Source: Pseudothermotoga sp. (GTDB lineage Bacteria; Thermotogota; Thermotogae; Thermotogales; DSM-5069). From it: a stretch of DNA of 64,000 nucleotides. Both the position numbers and the translations under genes were made by a program. Below the pieces are notes generated by a model. It was given only the letters and a program-made list of their open reading frames with translations. It did not search any database and was not told where the DNA came from. Below are positions 1 through 8,830 of the stretch, one piece after another; position 1 is the stretch's first letter; each line of letters opens with the position of its first letter. The stretch covers positions 1 through 64,000 of the forward strand of contig JANXCS010000005.1 in the NCBI GenBank assembly GCA_025060105.1, read 5' to 3'.

Positions 1-2
1 AG

Positions 3-56
3 TTGAGTTCGATAGCTGAGAGTTTGGTGGAACAGGTGAGAAAGTTCAAGTTTTGA
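3..56 (+). CDS. C-terminal end of a gene, probably a methyl-accepting chemotaxis protein (partial)
   Basis: An open frame enters from the left edge and stops with TGA at 54-56. Only 17 residues are visible, ending in EQVRKFKF. A short amphipathic helix followed by a basic-aromatic end of this kind is common at the C-terminus of Thermotogae chemotaxis receptors, and a strong terminator follows at once, which supports a real gene end. The identity is a guess from very little sequence; that a coding region ends here is more certain. Confidence 0.4.
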   Translation: MSSIAESLVEQVRKFKF

Positions 57-73
57 TGTGTGAATCGAATGTG

Positions 74-99
74 AAAAAGGGCGCAAGCGCGCCCTTTTT
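74..99. terminator. Bidirectional rho-independent terminator
   Basis: A perfect 11-bp stem (74-84 with 89-99) around a 4-nt AAGC loop. The arms start with AAAAA and end with TTTTT, so it has a T-run on both strands. It lies between two convergent genes (stop at 56 and stop at 114) and can serve both. Confidence 0.9.
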
Positions 100-113
100 G
101 TGTTTAAATTTTG

Positions 114-2675
114 CTATTTTCTCTTCACCCATACACACCTCAAACCACGATCAAAAAAGAATTCCTTGATCACATCGTAACCAAGCTCAGAAAGCTCTCT
201 TTTCATTCGAGCACTTGAGCGCAGGATCCTGAAGGCTGGATAATACCAAACGGGATCGTTTCCATCTGAAAGGTTGGGAAAATGATGAAAAATCAAGGCT
301 TCTTCGGCGTTGGAAAGAATTTTGTTAAGTTCAACACTCGTTTCAACACCCTCAACAACGATTCGCTTACCAGATCCGACTGTGAGCTCTATTCCAAGAT
401 CTTCGAAGATGTGATGGAAGCTTTCCAAAATGTCTGTTTTTTCAACATTGTCCCAGTGCGTTTCGAGTAATACCTCACGAAGTTGGGCTTCTTTAACCTT
501 CACGTGCGATTCTATACCAAATTCTTTCTCAAGATCTTTGTAAGCTTTTATGGATTCATCCACGGGAAAAGGTATGGCGTAGAGTAAACCGTCTTTAGAT
601 CTCTTCCATACTCTCACTGGATGTATAACACCGAGCGTGGAGAATTTCTCAGACACGTTTCCAACCCAGACGATAGGATCTTCCTTGCCGAACCAGTTCA
701 ACGTTGTGTTCGGATAAAGTCCACTGTAAGTGAATCTTCCAAAAGCTATGTCTGCAAGCTTTTCATTTTCCTCAACGGCCTTTATGTGGTGAGTGATCGC
801 TTTTTCTTTGTCGAACTTGCTGTAAAATTTTGCGAGCCGATAGTGATACATCGGAAACTTCGAAGGATCTTTGATTTTATTCAAAAGTTCAACGGCTTTT
901 TCTGGTTTTTCAGTATGCACTGCAGATACGTAGAGTGCCACATCGTTACTTGAGATCAAATAAAGCTTGGACAATTCGTTACCAACGTACTTTTTGAAAT
1001 CTATCATGAACTCCTTTTGGCTGGCGTAGAATTTGTAAAGTTCCTCATAAACACCCTCGATGGTTGGATCGAGTCTAGTTTTGAGATCCTCCACGATGGG
1101 TTTTATAAACTGAGAAAGCTCTGGGACGAGCTGTAAGGCGTCTCTATAAGCTCTGACCGCTTCGAGAAACTTTGATTCTTTCAACAGATGATCTGCAAAC
1201 AACGCCTTCGCAATTCCTTTTATTAAAACGTCGTCATCTTCCACAAATTTTTCCACGAAACGTTTTCTTTCACCCTCTGGAAGGACTGTGTAGACGAACA
1301 GCAAACCTCCCACACCGTTTTCCTTGACGAGTTTTTCGAGTTGAGATTGACAAATGAACTCGAGTAAAAGGTCTTCTCCAGTTTGTACACGTTTGAGCAG
1401 GTAGTAGGAAAACGGTGTGATCTGTTTCAGAACTATTTCTTCAACCTTCACTGGAATGTTTTTCTCTACGATTTTTTCGTAAAGAGGTTGTGCATTGAGC
1501 TGTAGATTCTTTCTCCTTGCGAATTCTATGAGTTTTTTCAGCCCGGTGAAGCTTTTCTCGACATCCTTGCTACTCGCCTTGATGAGCAGATATTGGACTA
1601 AGTCTTCTCGAACGTCTTCGTCTCTGTCGAACCTTTCCAAGGCGAGTTGATTAAAACGGTCGTATTCTTCCAACTCGATCGAAGCGATCATAGCTAGAAT
1701 ATCTGCGGTGGGTACATCCTTAAAGCTCATGATAGTCCAGCCGAACTTTTCTATGTTTGCAGAAGCTTGTTCAACAGCCTTCTTGAATTCTTCGTAGTGT
1801 TTCAAAAGCGATTTCCAGTCACGCTTTTTGAAATCGACATGTATCAAAGCAAGATACGGATCTGGATATTCTGGAACGGCTTGAACCGCAGTTTTTGCGA
1901 GTTGTTGGGCAAGTTCATACAAACCTGCGTTCAAAAGATCTATGGAGAACAAATAGAGGAACTCTAAACCTATGGCGGGTATCGAGGTGAGTCTTTTCAG
2001 AACTTGCAGCGCTTCCCATCCCACAGCTGCAGCTTCATGGAGTCTACCGCCTGTTTTTTCCGTCTTGTAAAGTTGTATAAGGTAGTACAATTTTTCTTGA
2101 TCATTTCTGCATTCTTGGAGATGTTTTCTTATCAAAGTTCCAGTACGTTCATATTTCTGCTTTCTCAACTTTCTGGTCCAAATGTAACCGTAATGGTAGA
2201 TTAAAAAGTTCGCGTTCACCACCTTCGGTTTGTAGATGGCTTGGTTGTGCACGATATTTTTGTAATAGACTGTTCCGTTTCGGAAGATGCGTGGTGTAGA
2301 GGCAGTTTCAGTTCTCTTGAAATCCCAATCCAGATAACTCAAGGTCGGTAGATAAACTGTATTCACATCCTTTGGTAGGCTTTGGAGAAAGGATCTTATG
2401 TTCTTCCTGAATTCTTCGGAAACTTCTTCGTCCGCGTCGAAAATGAACACCCATTCACAACTGGGATACTTCAGGGAATTATTCCTCGCTTCAGAAAAAT
2501 CGTTCTTCCAAGGATGAAAGTAGAGTTTATCTGTATACTCACGCACTATCTGTGGTGTTCTATCCTTAGAACCTGTGTCGACGACGATGATTTCATCGAC
2601 AACATCCTTGATACTGTCTAAAGCTCGTCTTATGTTGTATTCTTCGTCTTTCACGATCATCGCCACCGAAAGCAA
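114..2675 (-). CDS. Family 2 glycosyltransferase fused to TPR repeats
   Basis: About 853 residues. The first 190 or so form a GT2 (GT-A fold) domain: the opening LLSVAMIVKDEE, then EIIVVDTGSKDRT and the metal-binding FDADEE are typical of this family, which moves sugars from nucleotide-sugar donors. The rest is helical and reads as TPR-like repeats (clearest near residues 220-300 and 490-560), with an unrecognised C-terminal part of about 160 residues. No signal peptide or membrane segment is evident, so the protein is probably cytoplasmic. I place the start at TTG 2675, which follows AGGAG and puts the family's first strand at the N-terminus; the frame stays open up to TTG 2705. It is the last gene of the minus-strand block and ends at the terminator at 74-99. 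The acceptor is unknown; surface polysaccharide or protein glycosylation are both possible. Confidence 0.8.
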   Translation of the reverse strand: MLSVAMIVKDEEYNIRRALDSIKDVVDEIIVVDTGSKDRTPQIVREYTDKLYFHPWKNDFSEARNNSLKYPSCEWVFIFDADEEVSEEFRKNIRSFLQSLPKDVNTVYLPTLSYLDWDFKRTETASTPRIFRNGTVYYKNIVHNQAIYKPKVVNANFLIYHYGYIWTRKLRKQKYERTGTLIRKHLQECRNDQEKLYYLIQLYKTEKTGGRLHEAAAVGWEALQVLKRLTSIPAIGLEFLYLFSIDLLNAGLYELAQQLAKTAVQAVPEYPDPYLALIHVDFKKRDWKSLLKHYEEFKKAVEQASANIEKFGWTIMSFKDVPTADILAMIASIELEEYDRFNQLALERFDRDEDVREDLVQYLLIKASSKDVEKSFTGLKKLIEFARRKNLQLNAQPLYEKIVEKNIPVKVEEIVLKQITPFSYYLLKRVQTGEDLLLEFICQSQLEKLVKENGVGGLLFVYTVLPEGERKRFVEKFVEDDDVLIKGIAKALFADHLLKESKFLEAVRAYRDALQLVPELSQFIKPIVEDLKTRLDPTIEGVYEELYKFYASQKEFMIDFKKYVGNELSKLYLISSNDVALYVSAVHTEKPEKAVELLNKIKDPSKFPMYHYRLAKFYSKFDKEKAITHHIKAVEENEKLADIAFGRFTYSGLYPNTTLNWFGKEDPIVWVGNVSEKFSTLGVIHPVRVWKRSKDGLLYAIPFPVDESIKAYKDLEKEFGIESHVKVKEAQLREVLLETHWDNVEKTDILESFHHIFEDLGIELTVGSGKRIVVEGVETSVELNKILSNAEEALIFHHFPNLSDGNDPVWYYPAFRILRSSARMKRELSELGYDVIKEFFFDRGLRCVWVKRK

Positions 2676-2736
2676 ACATCTCCTCTGCAACGAGCACACC
2701 TCCAATGAATTGTTCTAGAGGTTGAAAAATTGTTCC

Positions 2737-3210
2737 TCAACGCTCCGGCAGAACGAACAAAACCTCGTCTTTGGGCCTCACGACACCACCTTTCAACACT
2801 CTGAGGAATATCCCTTCACTGGGCATAACACATTTCCCCACCGACTTTGCTATAGCACAACGATCATGACATTCCTTGCCCACTTGTGTCACTTCCAAGA
2901 TGGCTTCGTTTATGTAAACCTTCGTTCCGATTGGGAGTTTATAAACTTCCACACCATCGACGGTGATATTCTCGGCGAAATCTCCAAAAGAAACTTTTAT
3001 ACCCCAACTTCTAGCTTTGTCGATACTACTTTTAGAGAGCATCGAAACCTGTCTGTGCCAATCTCCAGCGTGTGCATCACCGTGAACACCGTGATTTTCC
3101 ACTAGGATGATGTATTCTTGCGGTGTTTTCTTTACACCTTTCACTTTCGATAGATTCACAGAGAGAACGACTCCGACCAGTTCACCTTTTCCATTCACCA
3201 GACTTTCCAC
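2737..3210 (-). CDS. MOSC-domain protein
   Basis: About 157 residues with the MOSC fold seen in the C-terminal domain of molybdenum cofactor sulfurases and in YiiM-like proteins. Recognisable parts are the GVHGDAHAG segment, the FGDFAENITV segment and the single conserved Cys in GKECHDRC. MOSC proteins are thought to handle sulfur or Mo/W-pterin, and this one follows moaC and moaA, which fits cofactor work for molybdo- or tungsto-enzymes. The frame opens at GTG 3210 and overlaps moaC by 29 nt, but GTG 3198 is better placed behind a GGTGGA ribosome site, giving a 17-nt overlap. Translational coupling to moaC is likely. The substrate cannot be read from sequence. Confidence 0.85.
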   Translation of the reverse strand: MESLVNGKGELVGVVLSVNLSKVKGVKKTPQEYIILVENHGVHGDAHAGDWHRQVSMLSKSSIDKARSWGIKVSFGDFAENITVDGVEVYKLPIGTKVYINEAILEVTQVGKECHDRCAIAKSVGKCVMPSEGIFLRVLKGGVVRPKDEVLFVLPER

Positions 3211-3655
3211 CCGCTTTGTAAAGAAGACAGATCTCTTCTATAACCATCTCCCGATCGATCGACTTGCACATATCATAGACAGTGAGCGCAGCAACAGAGG
3301 CAGCAAGCAGTGCTTCCATCTCAACACCCGTTTTTCCAACATTTTTGACCGTGGTTTTTATCATCAAAATTCCATTCTCTTCATTTGCCTCGAACTGAAC
3401 ATCCACATGCGAAAGGTTTATATTGTGACAAAGCGGAATGAGCTCAGAAGCTTTCTTGGCAGCCATTATACCAGCGATCTTCGCAACGGTGAATACATCG
3501 CCTTTCTTGATGAAACCTCCTACAACAGCCTTGAGTGTTTCAGGTTTCATCTTCACCCTTGCTTGAGCGATCGCCGTTCTTTCTGTGTCCATCTTTTGAG
3601 AGATATCGACCATTTTCGCGTTGCCTTGTTCATCTAAATGTGAAAAACTTTCCAT
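3182..3655 (-). CDS. moaC: Cyclic pyranopterin monophosphate synthase MoaC
   Basis: 157 residues, the usual MoaC length. It converts the MoaA product (3',8-cH2GTP) to cyclic pyranopterin monophosphate, the second part of molybdopterin synthesis step 1. Diagnostic motifs are SELIPLCHNINLSHV, GKTGVEMEALLAAS and LTVYDMCKSIDR, which hold the conserved His, Glu, Asp and Lys of the active site. ATG 3655 follows GGAGGTTAG. It sits 3 nt after moaA and overlaps the MOSC gene, so the three are co-transcribed. No moaB/mogA, moaD, moaE or moeA is present in the window; they must be elsewhere for the pathway to work. Confidence 0.97.
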   Translation of the reverse strand: MESFSHLDEQGNAKMVDISQKMDTERTAIAQARVKMKPETLKAVVGGFIKKGDVFTVAKIAGIMAAKKASELIPLCHNINLSHVDVQFEANEENGILMIKTTVKNVGKTGVEMEALLAASVAALTVYDMCKSIDREMVIEEICLLYKAGGKSGEWKR

Positions 3656-3658
3656 TTT

Positions 3659-4576
3659 CTAACCTCCAAGTTCTCTCATGTTGCTTTGAACGAAACTTTC
3701 GTTCATATTGTGCCTCAAAGGTTTGCTTTCCACAGTGGAGCGGAGAATCATCAACAGTTCTTCTTTTGAACCAGTTCGATTCAAAAGTTCTCTCAAATCT
3801 ATGCAGAAGCTCGAACCCAAACATGGATACAATTTACCTTCACTGCTCACTCTGATCTTGTTGCACGAACTACAGAAATTCTTGCTGAGAGCAGCGATGA
3901 TGCCAACGTAATTACCGTTCTTCGTAACATAGTAACTCGCAGGTCCAAAACCAAGCTTCACGTTCACAGGCTTCAATTCGAAAGATTCCAAACGCTTCAT
4001 GATCTCACTCAAAGGAACACTCTCATTATTTTGACCGATGGGCATCAGCTCAATGAACCTGATGGGAATCTTCAATTTACTTGCAAATCGAACCAAATTT
4101 GGAATTTCTTCCACGTTGTATCGATTCACAACGCAATTGAGTTTAATGTTCAGTTTTTCTTTCAAAGCAGCTTTGAGGCCGTCCAGAACGTCACTCAATT
4201 TCGCTTTCGTGATTTTGTAAAAGATTTCTTCATCTAGACTGTGAAGCGAGAGATTTATGTTGCGCACATGGAATTTACTGAGAATCTTGACGAATTCCTT
4301 CAAGCGAGATCCATTGGTAGTGATGGAAATATGAAAATTCTTTGAGAACAGCTCGAGTATCTGTGGCAAGTCTTGTCTGATTAAAGGCTCTCCACCTGTG
4401 ATTCGAACGTGTTCTATACCCAACAAGGAGAAGAGCTCAGAAAAGCTTTTCAATTCGTTCAAAGTTAATTCGTGAATAATCGTTCTGTTTGAAGAACAGA
4501 AAAAGCAATCGAAGTTGCACTTACTATTGACAGATAAACGTAGGTAATTTATGTTTCTCCCATGTTTGTCGTACAT
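3659..4576 (-). CDS. moaA: GTP 3',8-cyclase MoaA (radical SAM)
   Basis: About 305 residues from ATG 4576. It catalyses the first step of molybdopterin synthesis from GTP using S-adenosylmethionine. The N-terminal radical-SAM cluster motif is CNFDCFFC and the second cluster ligands lie in FCSSCNKIRV and LYPC. TGGEPL is the SAM-binding GGEP motif, and the protein ends in Gly-Gly, as functional MoaA proteins do. The frame is open to TTG 4618, inside the 3' end of the adenine deaminase gene, but family alignment favours the ATG (MYDKHGRNINYLRLSV). No ribosome site precedes that ATG; a TATAAT at 4592-4587 lies 10 nt upstream and could give a leaderless transcript, though this may be chance. Confidence 0.95.
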   Translation of the reverse strand: MYDKHGRNINYLRLSVNSKCNFDCFFCSSNRTIIHELTLNELKSFSELFSLLGIEHVRITGGEPLIRQDLPQILELFSKNFHISITTNGSRLKEFVKILSKFHVRNINLSLHSLDEEIFYKITKAKLSDVLDGLKAALKEKLNIKLNCVVNRYNVEEIPNLVRFASKLKIPIRFIELMPIGQNNESVPLSEIMKRLESFELKPVNVKLGFGPASYYVTKNGNYVGIIAALSKNFCSSCNKIRVSSEGKLYPCLGSSFCIDLRELLNRTGSKEELLMILRSTVESKPLRHNMNESFVQSNMRELGG

Positions 4577-4587
4577 ACCAAGAAAGA

Positions 4588-6249
4588 TTATACAATCGAG
4601 TTGGACAACAATTTGCAAGATTCTACGTCCACGATGCCAAGGTCAGAGAATTTGAATCTGGGACTCAGGGTGAGGGTGAGAAAAGAAAAGAACAAGAAAG
4701 GTTTTCTGTGTCGTACGCCGTTTTCTCTTAGCTTTTCTTCTATACCTTTCAAAATTGATGATACCTCCTCTACAGCTCGATCACTGATGATCCCACCAAT
4801 TTTTAAAGGCAATCTCATCAAAGTTTGTCCATCATAAAAAACAACACCACCATTCATTTTGAGCATTTCATTGGCAGCAAATTCCATGCATTTAGCACAT
4901 TTACCGACAACTAAAATATTGTGAGCGTCATGCGCAAAACTCGAGGCGATGGCACCACGTTTCAGGCCAAAACCTTTCAGAAGACCCACGTGTCCCTTCG
5001 GTTTAGAAAATTTTCTGTGAAACACAGCGACGTTGACAAAGTCACCATCAACAAAGCCGTTTTGAACAGTGAGTGTTTCTTCGCTCAGCTCAGTGAAATT
5101 GTTCTCATCGTTCGCGACAATAACTCTCAGTTTTCGAACACCATCTGAAACGTTTGTCAGTTTGAAATCATCCACATCGAAGTGATCGATGAAGATCGAA
5201 TTGGGCAAGGAGGTGGAATGCTTTGGAAACTCCAGCTTTTCAATATCAACACCGTTCACATAAACTACACTTGGCTTAAGATTGGTTAGATCTTCACACG
5301 TGAAGAAACATGCTCTCTTTCCTGGGGCTATGACTCCAAAATCTTTTAAACCAAGATACATCGCTGGTCTGATCGTGGCTGAGGCTATCGCATCGATGGC
5401 GGGCCAGCCGAGCTCGATAGCTTTTGAAACCAAAAGATTCAAATGGCCCTCGACGAGCTTCGAAGCTGGAACATCATCGGTGACGATCAAAATCCTCGAA
5501 CGATCGTTTAGATTCCTGACGAAGTCAACGTTTTTTTCGTTGAGCGATTTTTCCTGAAGCATCACGCACATGCCTTTACGTAGCTGTTCGGACAGTTTTT
5601 TCGGATTCGTGAGTGTGTGATCTGAGCTCACACCGTAGGAAATGTACTTAGAGAGTTCTTCACCAGTGAGCGTTGGGCAATGACCTTCGATCAGTAAATC
5701 AAATCTCTTTGCAGTTTCAACGATCTTCAAAAGCTCCTCATCTTCATTCAAAAGTGCACGATAATCCATCAACTCACCGAGTGCTAAAACATCAGGCATT
5801 TTCGCGAAAAATTCAACATCTTCATGGGTGATCGAAGCGTTGGGCGTTTCAAGATTGAAACGAGTTGGTGGCACACAACTCGGAATGGCTCCGTAGAATT
5901 TCAAAGGTTGTAAAGAGCCTTCTTCGAACATGAAACGAACGCCATCAATTCCAAAAACGTTGGCCATCTCGTGTGGATCTTGAAGCACAGCAACTGTACC
6001 ATGCTTCAGAGCAATCCTGGCGAACTCGTTACATCTTATCAAACTGCTTTCCACATGCATATGGGCATCTATGAAACCTGGTAGACAGTAAAGTCCTTTC
6101 AGATCGATCACTTCAACAGGTTCATTGATGGTTACATCACCTTCTTCGACGAACTCGAACTTGCCGTTTTTCACCGAGAACCAACCATGAAAAACTCTTT
6201 GAGTGGTGACATCCACTATCGAACAATTAAAGAATATCTTTCTTTCCAC
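4588..6249 (-). CDS. ade: Adenine deaminase
   Basis: 553 residues, the expected size of bacterial Ade/AdeC, an amidohydrolase that turns adenine into hypoxanthine and ammonia with a binuclear metal centre. The metal-binding PGFIDAHMHVESSL is near residue 60, DPHEMANVFG follows near residue 92, and EGHCPTLTGEEL is near residue 192. The C-terminal GFGLKRGAIASSFAHDAHN and SDLGIVDVE blocks match the family. GTG 6249 follows GAGGATAGGA and overlaps the nucleoside phosphorylase gene by 23 nt. Phosphorylase plus deaminase is a purine salvage pair: one frees the base from a nucleoside, the other deaminates adenine. Confidence 0.95.
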   Translation of the reverse strand: MERKIFFNCSIVDVTTQRVFHGWFSVKNGKFEFVEEGDVTINEPVEVIDLKGLYCLPGFIDAHMHVESSLIRCNEFARIALKHGTVAVLQDPHEMANVFGIDGVRFMFEEGSLQPLKFYGAIPSCVPPTRFNLETPNASITHEDVEFFAKMPDVLALGELMDYRALLNEDEELLKIVETAKRFDLLIEGHCPTLTGEELSKYISYGVSSDHTLTNPKKLSEQLRKGMCVMLQEKSLNEKNVDFVRNLNDRSRILIVTDDVPASKLVEGHLNLLVSKAIELGWPAIDAIASATIRPAMYLGLKDFGVIAPGKRACFFTCEDLTNLKPSVVYVNGVDIEKLEFPKHSTSLPNSIFIDHFDVDDFKLTNVSDGVRKLRVIVANDENNFTELSEETLTVQNGFVDGDFVNVAVFHRKFSKPKGHVGLLKGFGLKRGAIASSFAHDAHNILVVGKCAKCMEFAANEMLKMNGGVVFYDGQTLMRLPLKIGGIISDRAVEEVSSILKGIEEKLRENGVRHRKPFLFFSFLTLTLSPRFKFSDLGIVDVESCKLLSNSIV

Positions 6250-6979
6250 TCCTATCCTCCTCGATCAATATCTCTACAGCCTTGATGGTCACATCGATGG
6301 CTCTTTTCTCCGCCACACGGAACAATTTTTCTTTTTCCTCCAAACTTGGCTGAGGTTTGAGCCATATGTTCGAATCCGTTGCCAAGATCGCACCAGTTCG
6401 AACGTGTTTCACACTGCCTAGGATGAACGTTATGGCACACTCTTGTTCTGCAGCCACAACACCACATTCCCTCAAGAACTCGTTCAGATTCTGATCTTGA
6501 ACATAATAAGCATCCCGTGTATAGACAACGCCATGGTAGAAATCGTATCCTAAGTATTTTGCCGCTCTCATCAAAGCCAAAGTCACCCTCAGATCGGCAA
6601 CGGCAGGGAATGGCGCCGGAGCGTAAGCATGGGATGTACCTTCACCACGATAAGCTGCCGTCGCGATCACGAGTGAGCCTATGGGCATATCGGGCTGTCT
6701 GGAACCTGCCGAACCTACACGGATCAAAGTCTTCGCCCCAACCTTTATGAGCTCCTCTATCGCTATCGAAGCCGAAGGACCTCCGATGCCCGTTGAACAC
6801 ACACTCACTTTCACTCCATTCAACGTTCCCGTATAGACATGGTAAGCGCGATTCCTAGCGATCAAGACAACATTTTCCAATCTCTCGGCGATCTTCTCGG
6901 CCCGAGCTTCATCTCCCGGTATGAAAACGTATTCTCCCACGTCACCGAACTTACAGCGTATATGCTTTTGAATCTCCAT
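6227..6979 (-). CDS. Nucleoside phosphorylase (PNP/uridine phosphorylase family)
   Basis: 250 residues, the standard length of trimeric/hexameric NP-I phosphorylases, which split nucleosides with phosphate into base and ribose-1-phosphate. Seen are the phosphate loop IPGDEARAEKIAERL, STGIGGPSASIAIEEL, LIRVGSAGS (phosphate-binding) and the ribose-binding acidic motif, here AAEQECAI. Most relatives have Glu-Met-Glu at this point; the Gln is unusual and might shift the substrate. The STGIGGPSAS block leans towards uridine phosphorylase, while the adjacent adenine deaminase argues for a purine nucleoside, so I leave the substrate open. ATG 6979 follows GGGAGGAATAGAT. It begins 2 nt after the end of the transporter ATPase gene. 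Confidence 0.9.
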   Translation of the reverse strand: MEIQKHIRCKFGDVGEYVFIPGDEARAEKIAERLENVVLIARNRAYHVYTGTLNGVKVSVCSTGIGGPSASIAIEELIKVGAKTLIRVGSAGSRQPDMPIGSLVIATAAYRGEGTSHAYAPAPFPAVADLRVTLALMRAAKYLGYDFYHGVVYTRDAYYVQDQNLNEFLRECGVVAAEQECAITFILGSVKHVRTGAILATDSNIWLKPQPSLEEKEKLFRVAEKRAIDVTIKAVEILIEEDRSGKKDIL

Positions 6980-6981
6980 AT

Positions 6982-8040
6982 CTATTCCTCCCTCAACACT
7001 AGAAGATCTTCCGGTGGAACGTGCACAAAAATCTTCGAGCTATCCGGAATATTCGACGAAACATCCGATTCGACAGAAAATTGACGTTCCTCCAATTTCA
7101 AAATGAGTAGGACGGTTTCACCTTGGTACAACTTGGAAAGTAGTTGGACTTCGAAGGAATTTGGAGATTCCTTTTGAACGATTTTCATTCTTCTTGGTTT
7201 TGCGAAAAGCACGACTCTATCTCCAGGCTTGATTTCACTGGTGATGCGTGCCATGAACGATTTGTCGCCACAGATAACTTCCGCGAAGTTTTCGCGAATC
7301 GTTCTCACATGACCTGTCGCCAACATTTGAAAACCCATGAAGCTGGCAACAAATTTGGTTTTTGGATTGAGATAGACATCTTGGGGAGTACCGACTTGTT
7401 CGATCTTTCCATCTCTCATCACCACTATTCGATCTGACAAAGCCACCGCTTCGGATTGATCGTGAGTAACGTAGATCGTTGTGATCGCAAGTTTTTGTTG
7501 AAGTTGTCTCAGCTCACTGCGCATTTCAGCTCTGAGGTTCGCATCGAGGTTCGAAAGCGGCTCATCCATGAGAAGCAGATCTGGTTCAATCACTATAGCT
7601 CTGGCTATGGCCACGCGTTGTTGCTGACCTCCTGACAACTCTGAGGGAAGTCTATCTTCAAAACCTGAAAGTCCAACCAGTTCAAGAGCATCCCTGACCT
7701 TTCTTTCTATCTCTGCTTTTGGCAATCTCCTCATTCTCAAGCCGAAAGCAACATTTTCAAAAGCGTTCATGTGAGGAAAAAGCGCATAATTTTGAAAGAC
7801 TATACCGATGTTCCTTCTGTGTGGAGGCACGTTCGTGTAGTCTTTTCCATCCACTATGACCTTGCCCTCGATGGGTTTGAGAAAACCTGCAACTACTCTG
7901 AGCGTTGTAGTCTTGCCGCAACCGCTCGGACCGAGGAGAGAAACGAATTCACCTTTCTGCACGGAAAGGTTTAAATTTTTCAGCACTGGCTGATTTTTCT
8001 GATAAGCCACCGTCAAATTGATCAATTCCAAGAAAGCCAC
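6982..8040 (-). CDS. ABC importer ATPase, PotA/MalK type
   Basis: 352 residues: an ABC domain (about 1-235) and a C-terminal TOBE-like regulatory domain. Walker A is GPSGCGKTTT, the Q-loop is VFQNYALFPH, the signature is LSGGQQQR, Walker B is LLLMDEPLSNLD and the switch His is in YVTHDQ; all are intact. It powers the two permeases encoded just upstream. GTG 8040 follows GAGGGATGA. The order (binding protein, two permeases, ATPase) is that of the spermidine/putrescine, iron and thiamine type importers. Confidence 0.93.
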   Translation of the reverse strand: MAFLELINLTVAYQKNQPVLKNLNLSVQKGEFVSLLGPSGCGKTTTLRVVAGFLKPIEGKVIVDGKDYTNVPPHRRNIGIVFQNYALFPHMNAFENVAFGLRMRRLPKAEIERKVRDALELVGLSGFEDRLPSELSGGQQQRVAIARAIVIEPDLLLMDEPLSNLDANLRAEMRSELRQLQQKLAITTIYVTHDQSEAVALSDRIVVMRDGKIEQVGTPQDVYLNPKTKFVASFMGFQMLATGHVRTIRENFAEVICGDKSFMARITSEIKPGDRVVLFAKPRRMKIVQKESPNSFEVQLLSKLYQGETVLLILKLEERQFSVESDVSSNIPDSSKIFVHVPPEDLLVLREE

Positions 8041-8050
8041 GGTTCATCCC

Positions 8051-8830
8051 TCACACGAATTTGGAGATTCCAAGGAGTTTTTGAGCGATCAACACTATCA
8101 CCAAAGTTAAGCCTATGAGGAGAGTAGAGAGTGCAGCGATGCTGGGATTGTAATAGTATTCCATGTACGTCATCATGACGATGGGTAGAGTGTTCACACC
8201 AGGTCCACTGAGAAACAACGACACTGGAACCTCGTTGAAAGAAATGATGAACGTCATTATGAATGCGGATATCATTCCAACCTTGATGTTCGGCAAGACC
8301 ACAAGAAAGAAGCTTTTGATGGGATTCGCGCCAAGACTTTGAGCGGCTTCTTCGACCGAGATTGGCAGGTTCACCAAGCTGGCGAGAGTTGATCTGATAG
8401 CGTATGGAAGAACGATCGCCGTATGGCCTATCAACAGTGTTGTCTCGATCGAAAATATACGCAGCAGCACGAAAAATCTGAGTAACGCCAGCCCAGCCAC
8501 CATGCCTGGCACTATCGAAGGAGAAGTGCTGATCAGTTCGATCAACCTCTTTCCCTTGAAGTCGTATCTGGAAGTAGCATACGCAGTCGGGACTCCAAGC
8601 AGGAGTGATAGAAAAGAAGCTAAAAGTGCGATGCGTAAGCTCAACAACAAGCTCTTTTGGAACATGGACATACCGATGACTTTTTTAAACCATGATAGGG
8701 TGAAACCGGTGGGTGGGAATCTGAGCGTCGAGCTGGGTTCGAAAGAAGCGAAAAAGATTATCAAAAAAGGACCAAGCATGATGGAAAGCGCAACAACGAG
8801 GGAGAACACCAACCACTTGCTCTGCGTCAT
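8051..8830 (-). CDS. ABC importer permease, PotC type
   Basis: 259 residues with about six membrane segments, starting with WLVFSLVVALSIMLGPFLII. The EAA loop that contacts the ATPase is EEAAQSLGANPIKSFFLVVLP near residue 160. This is the second permease of a PotBC-like pair. ATG 8830 overlaps the end of the first permease gene (ATGA), so the two are translationally coupled. It is followed 10 nt later by the ATPase gene. The transported compound is not readable from the permease. Confidence 0.92.
   Translation of the reverse strand: MTQSKWLVFSLVVALSIMLGPFLIIFFASFEPSSTLRFPPTGFTLSWFKKVIGMSMFQKSLLLSLRIALLASFLSLLLGVPTAYATSRYDFKGKRLIELISTSPSIVPGMVAGLALLRFFVLLRIFSIETTLLIGHTAIVLPYAIRSTLASLVNLPISVEEAAQSLGANPIKSFFLVVLPNIKVGMISAFIMTFIISFNEVPVSLFLSGPGVNTLPIVMMTYMEYYYNPSIAALSTLLIGLTLVIVLIAQKLLGISKFV

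Noticed and set aside
4574-4592. TATAAT just upstream of the moaA ATG as an internal promoter
   Set aside because: It overlaps the adenine deaminase stop codon and no -35 hexamer lies at 16-18 bp; kept only as a remark because moaA also lacks a ribosome site.
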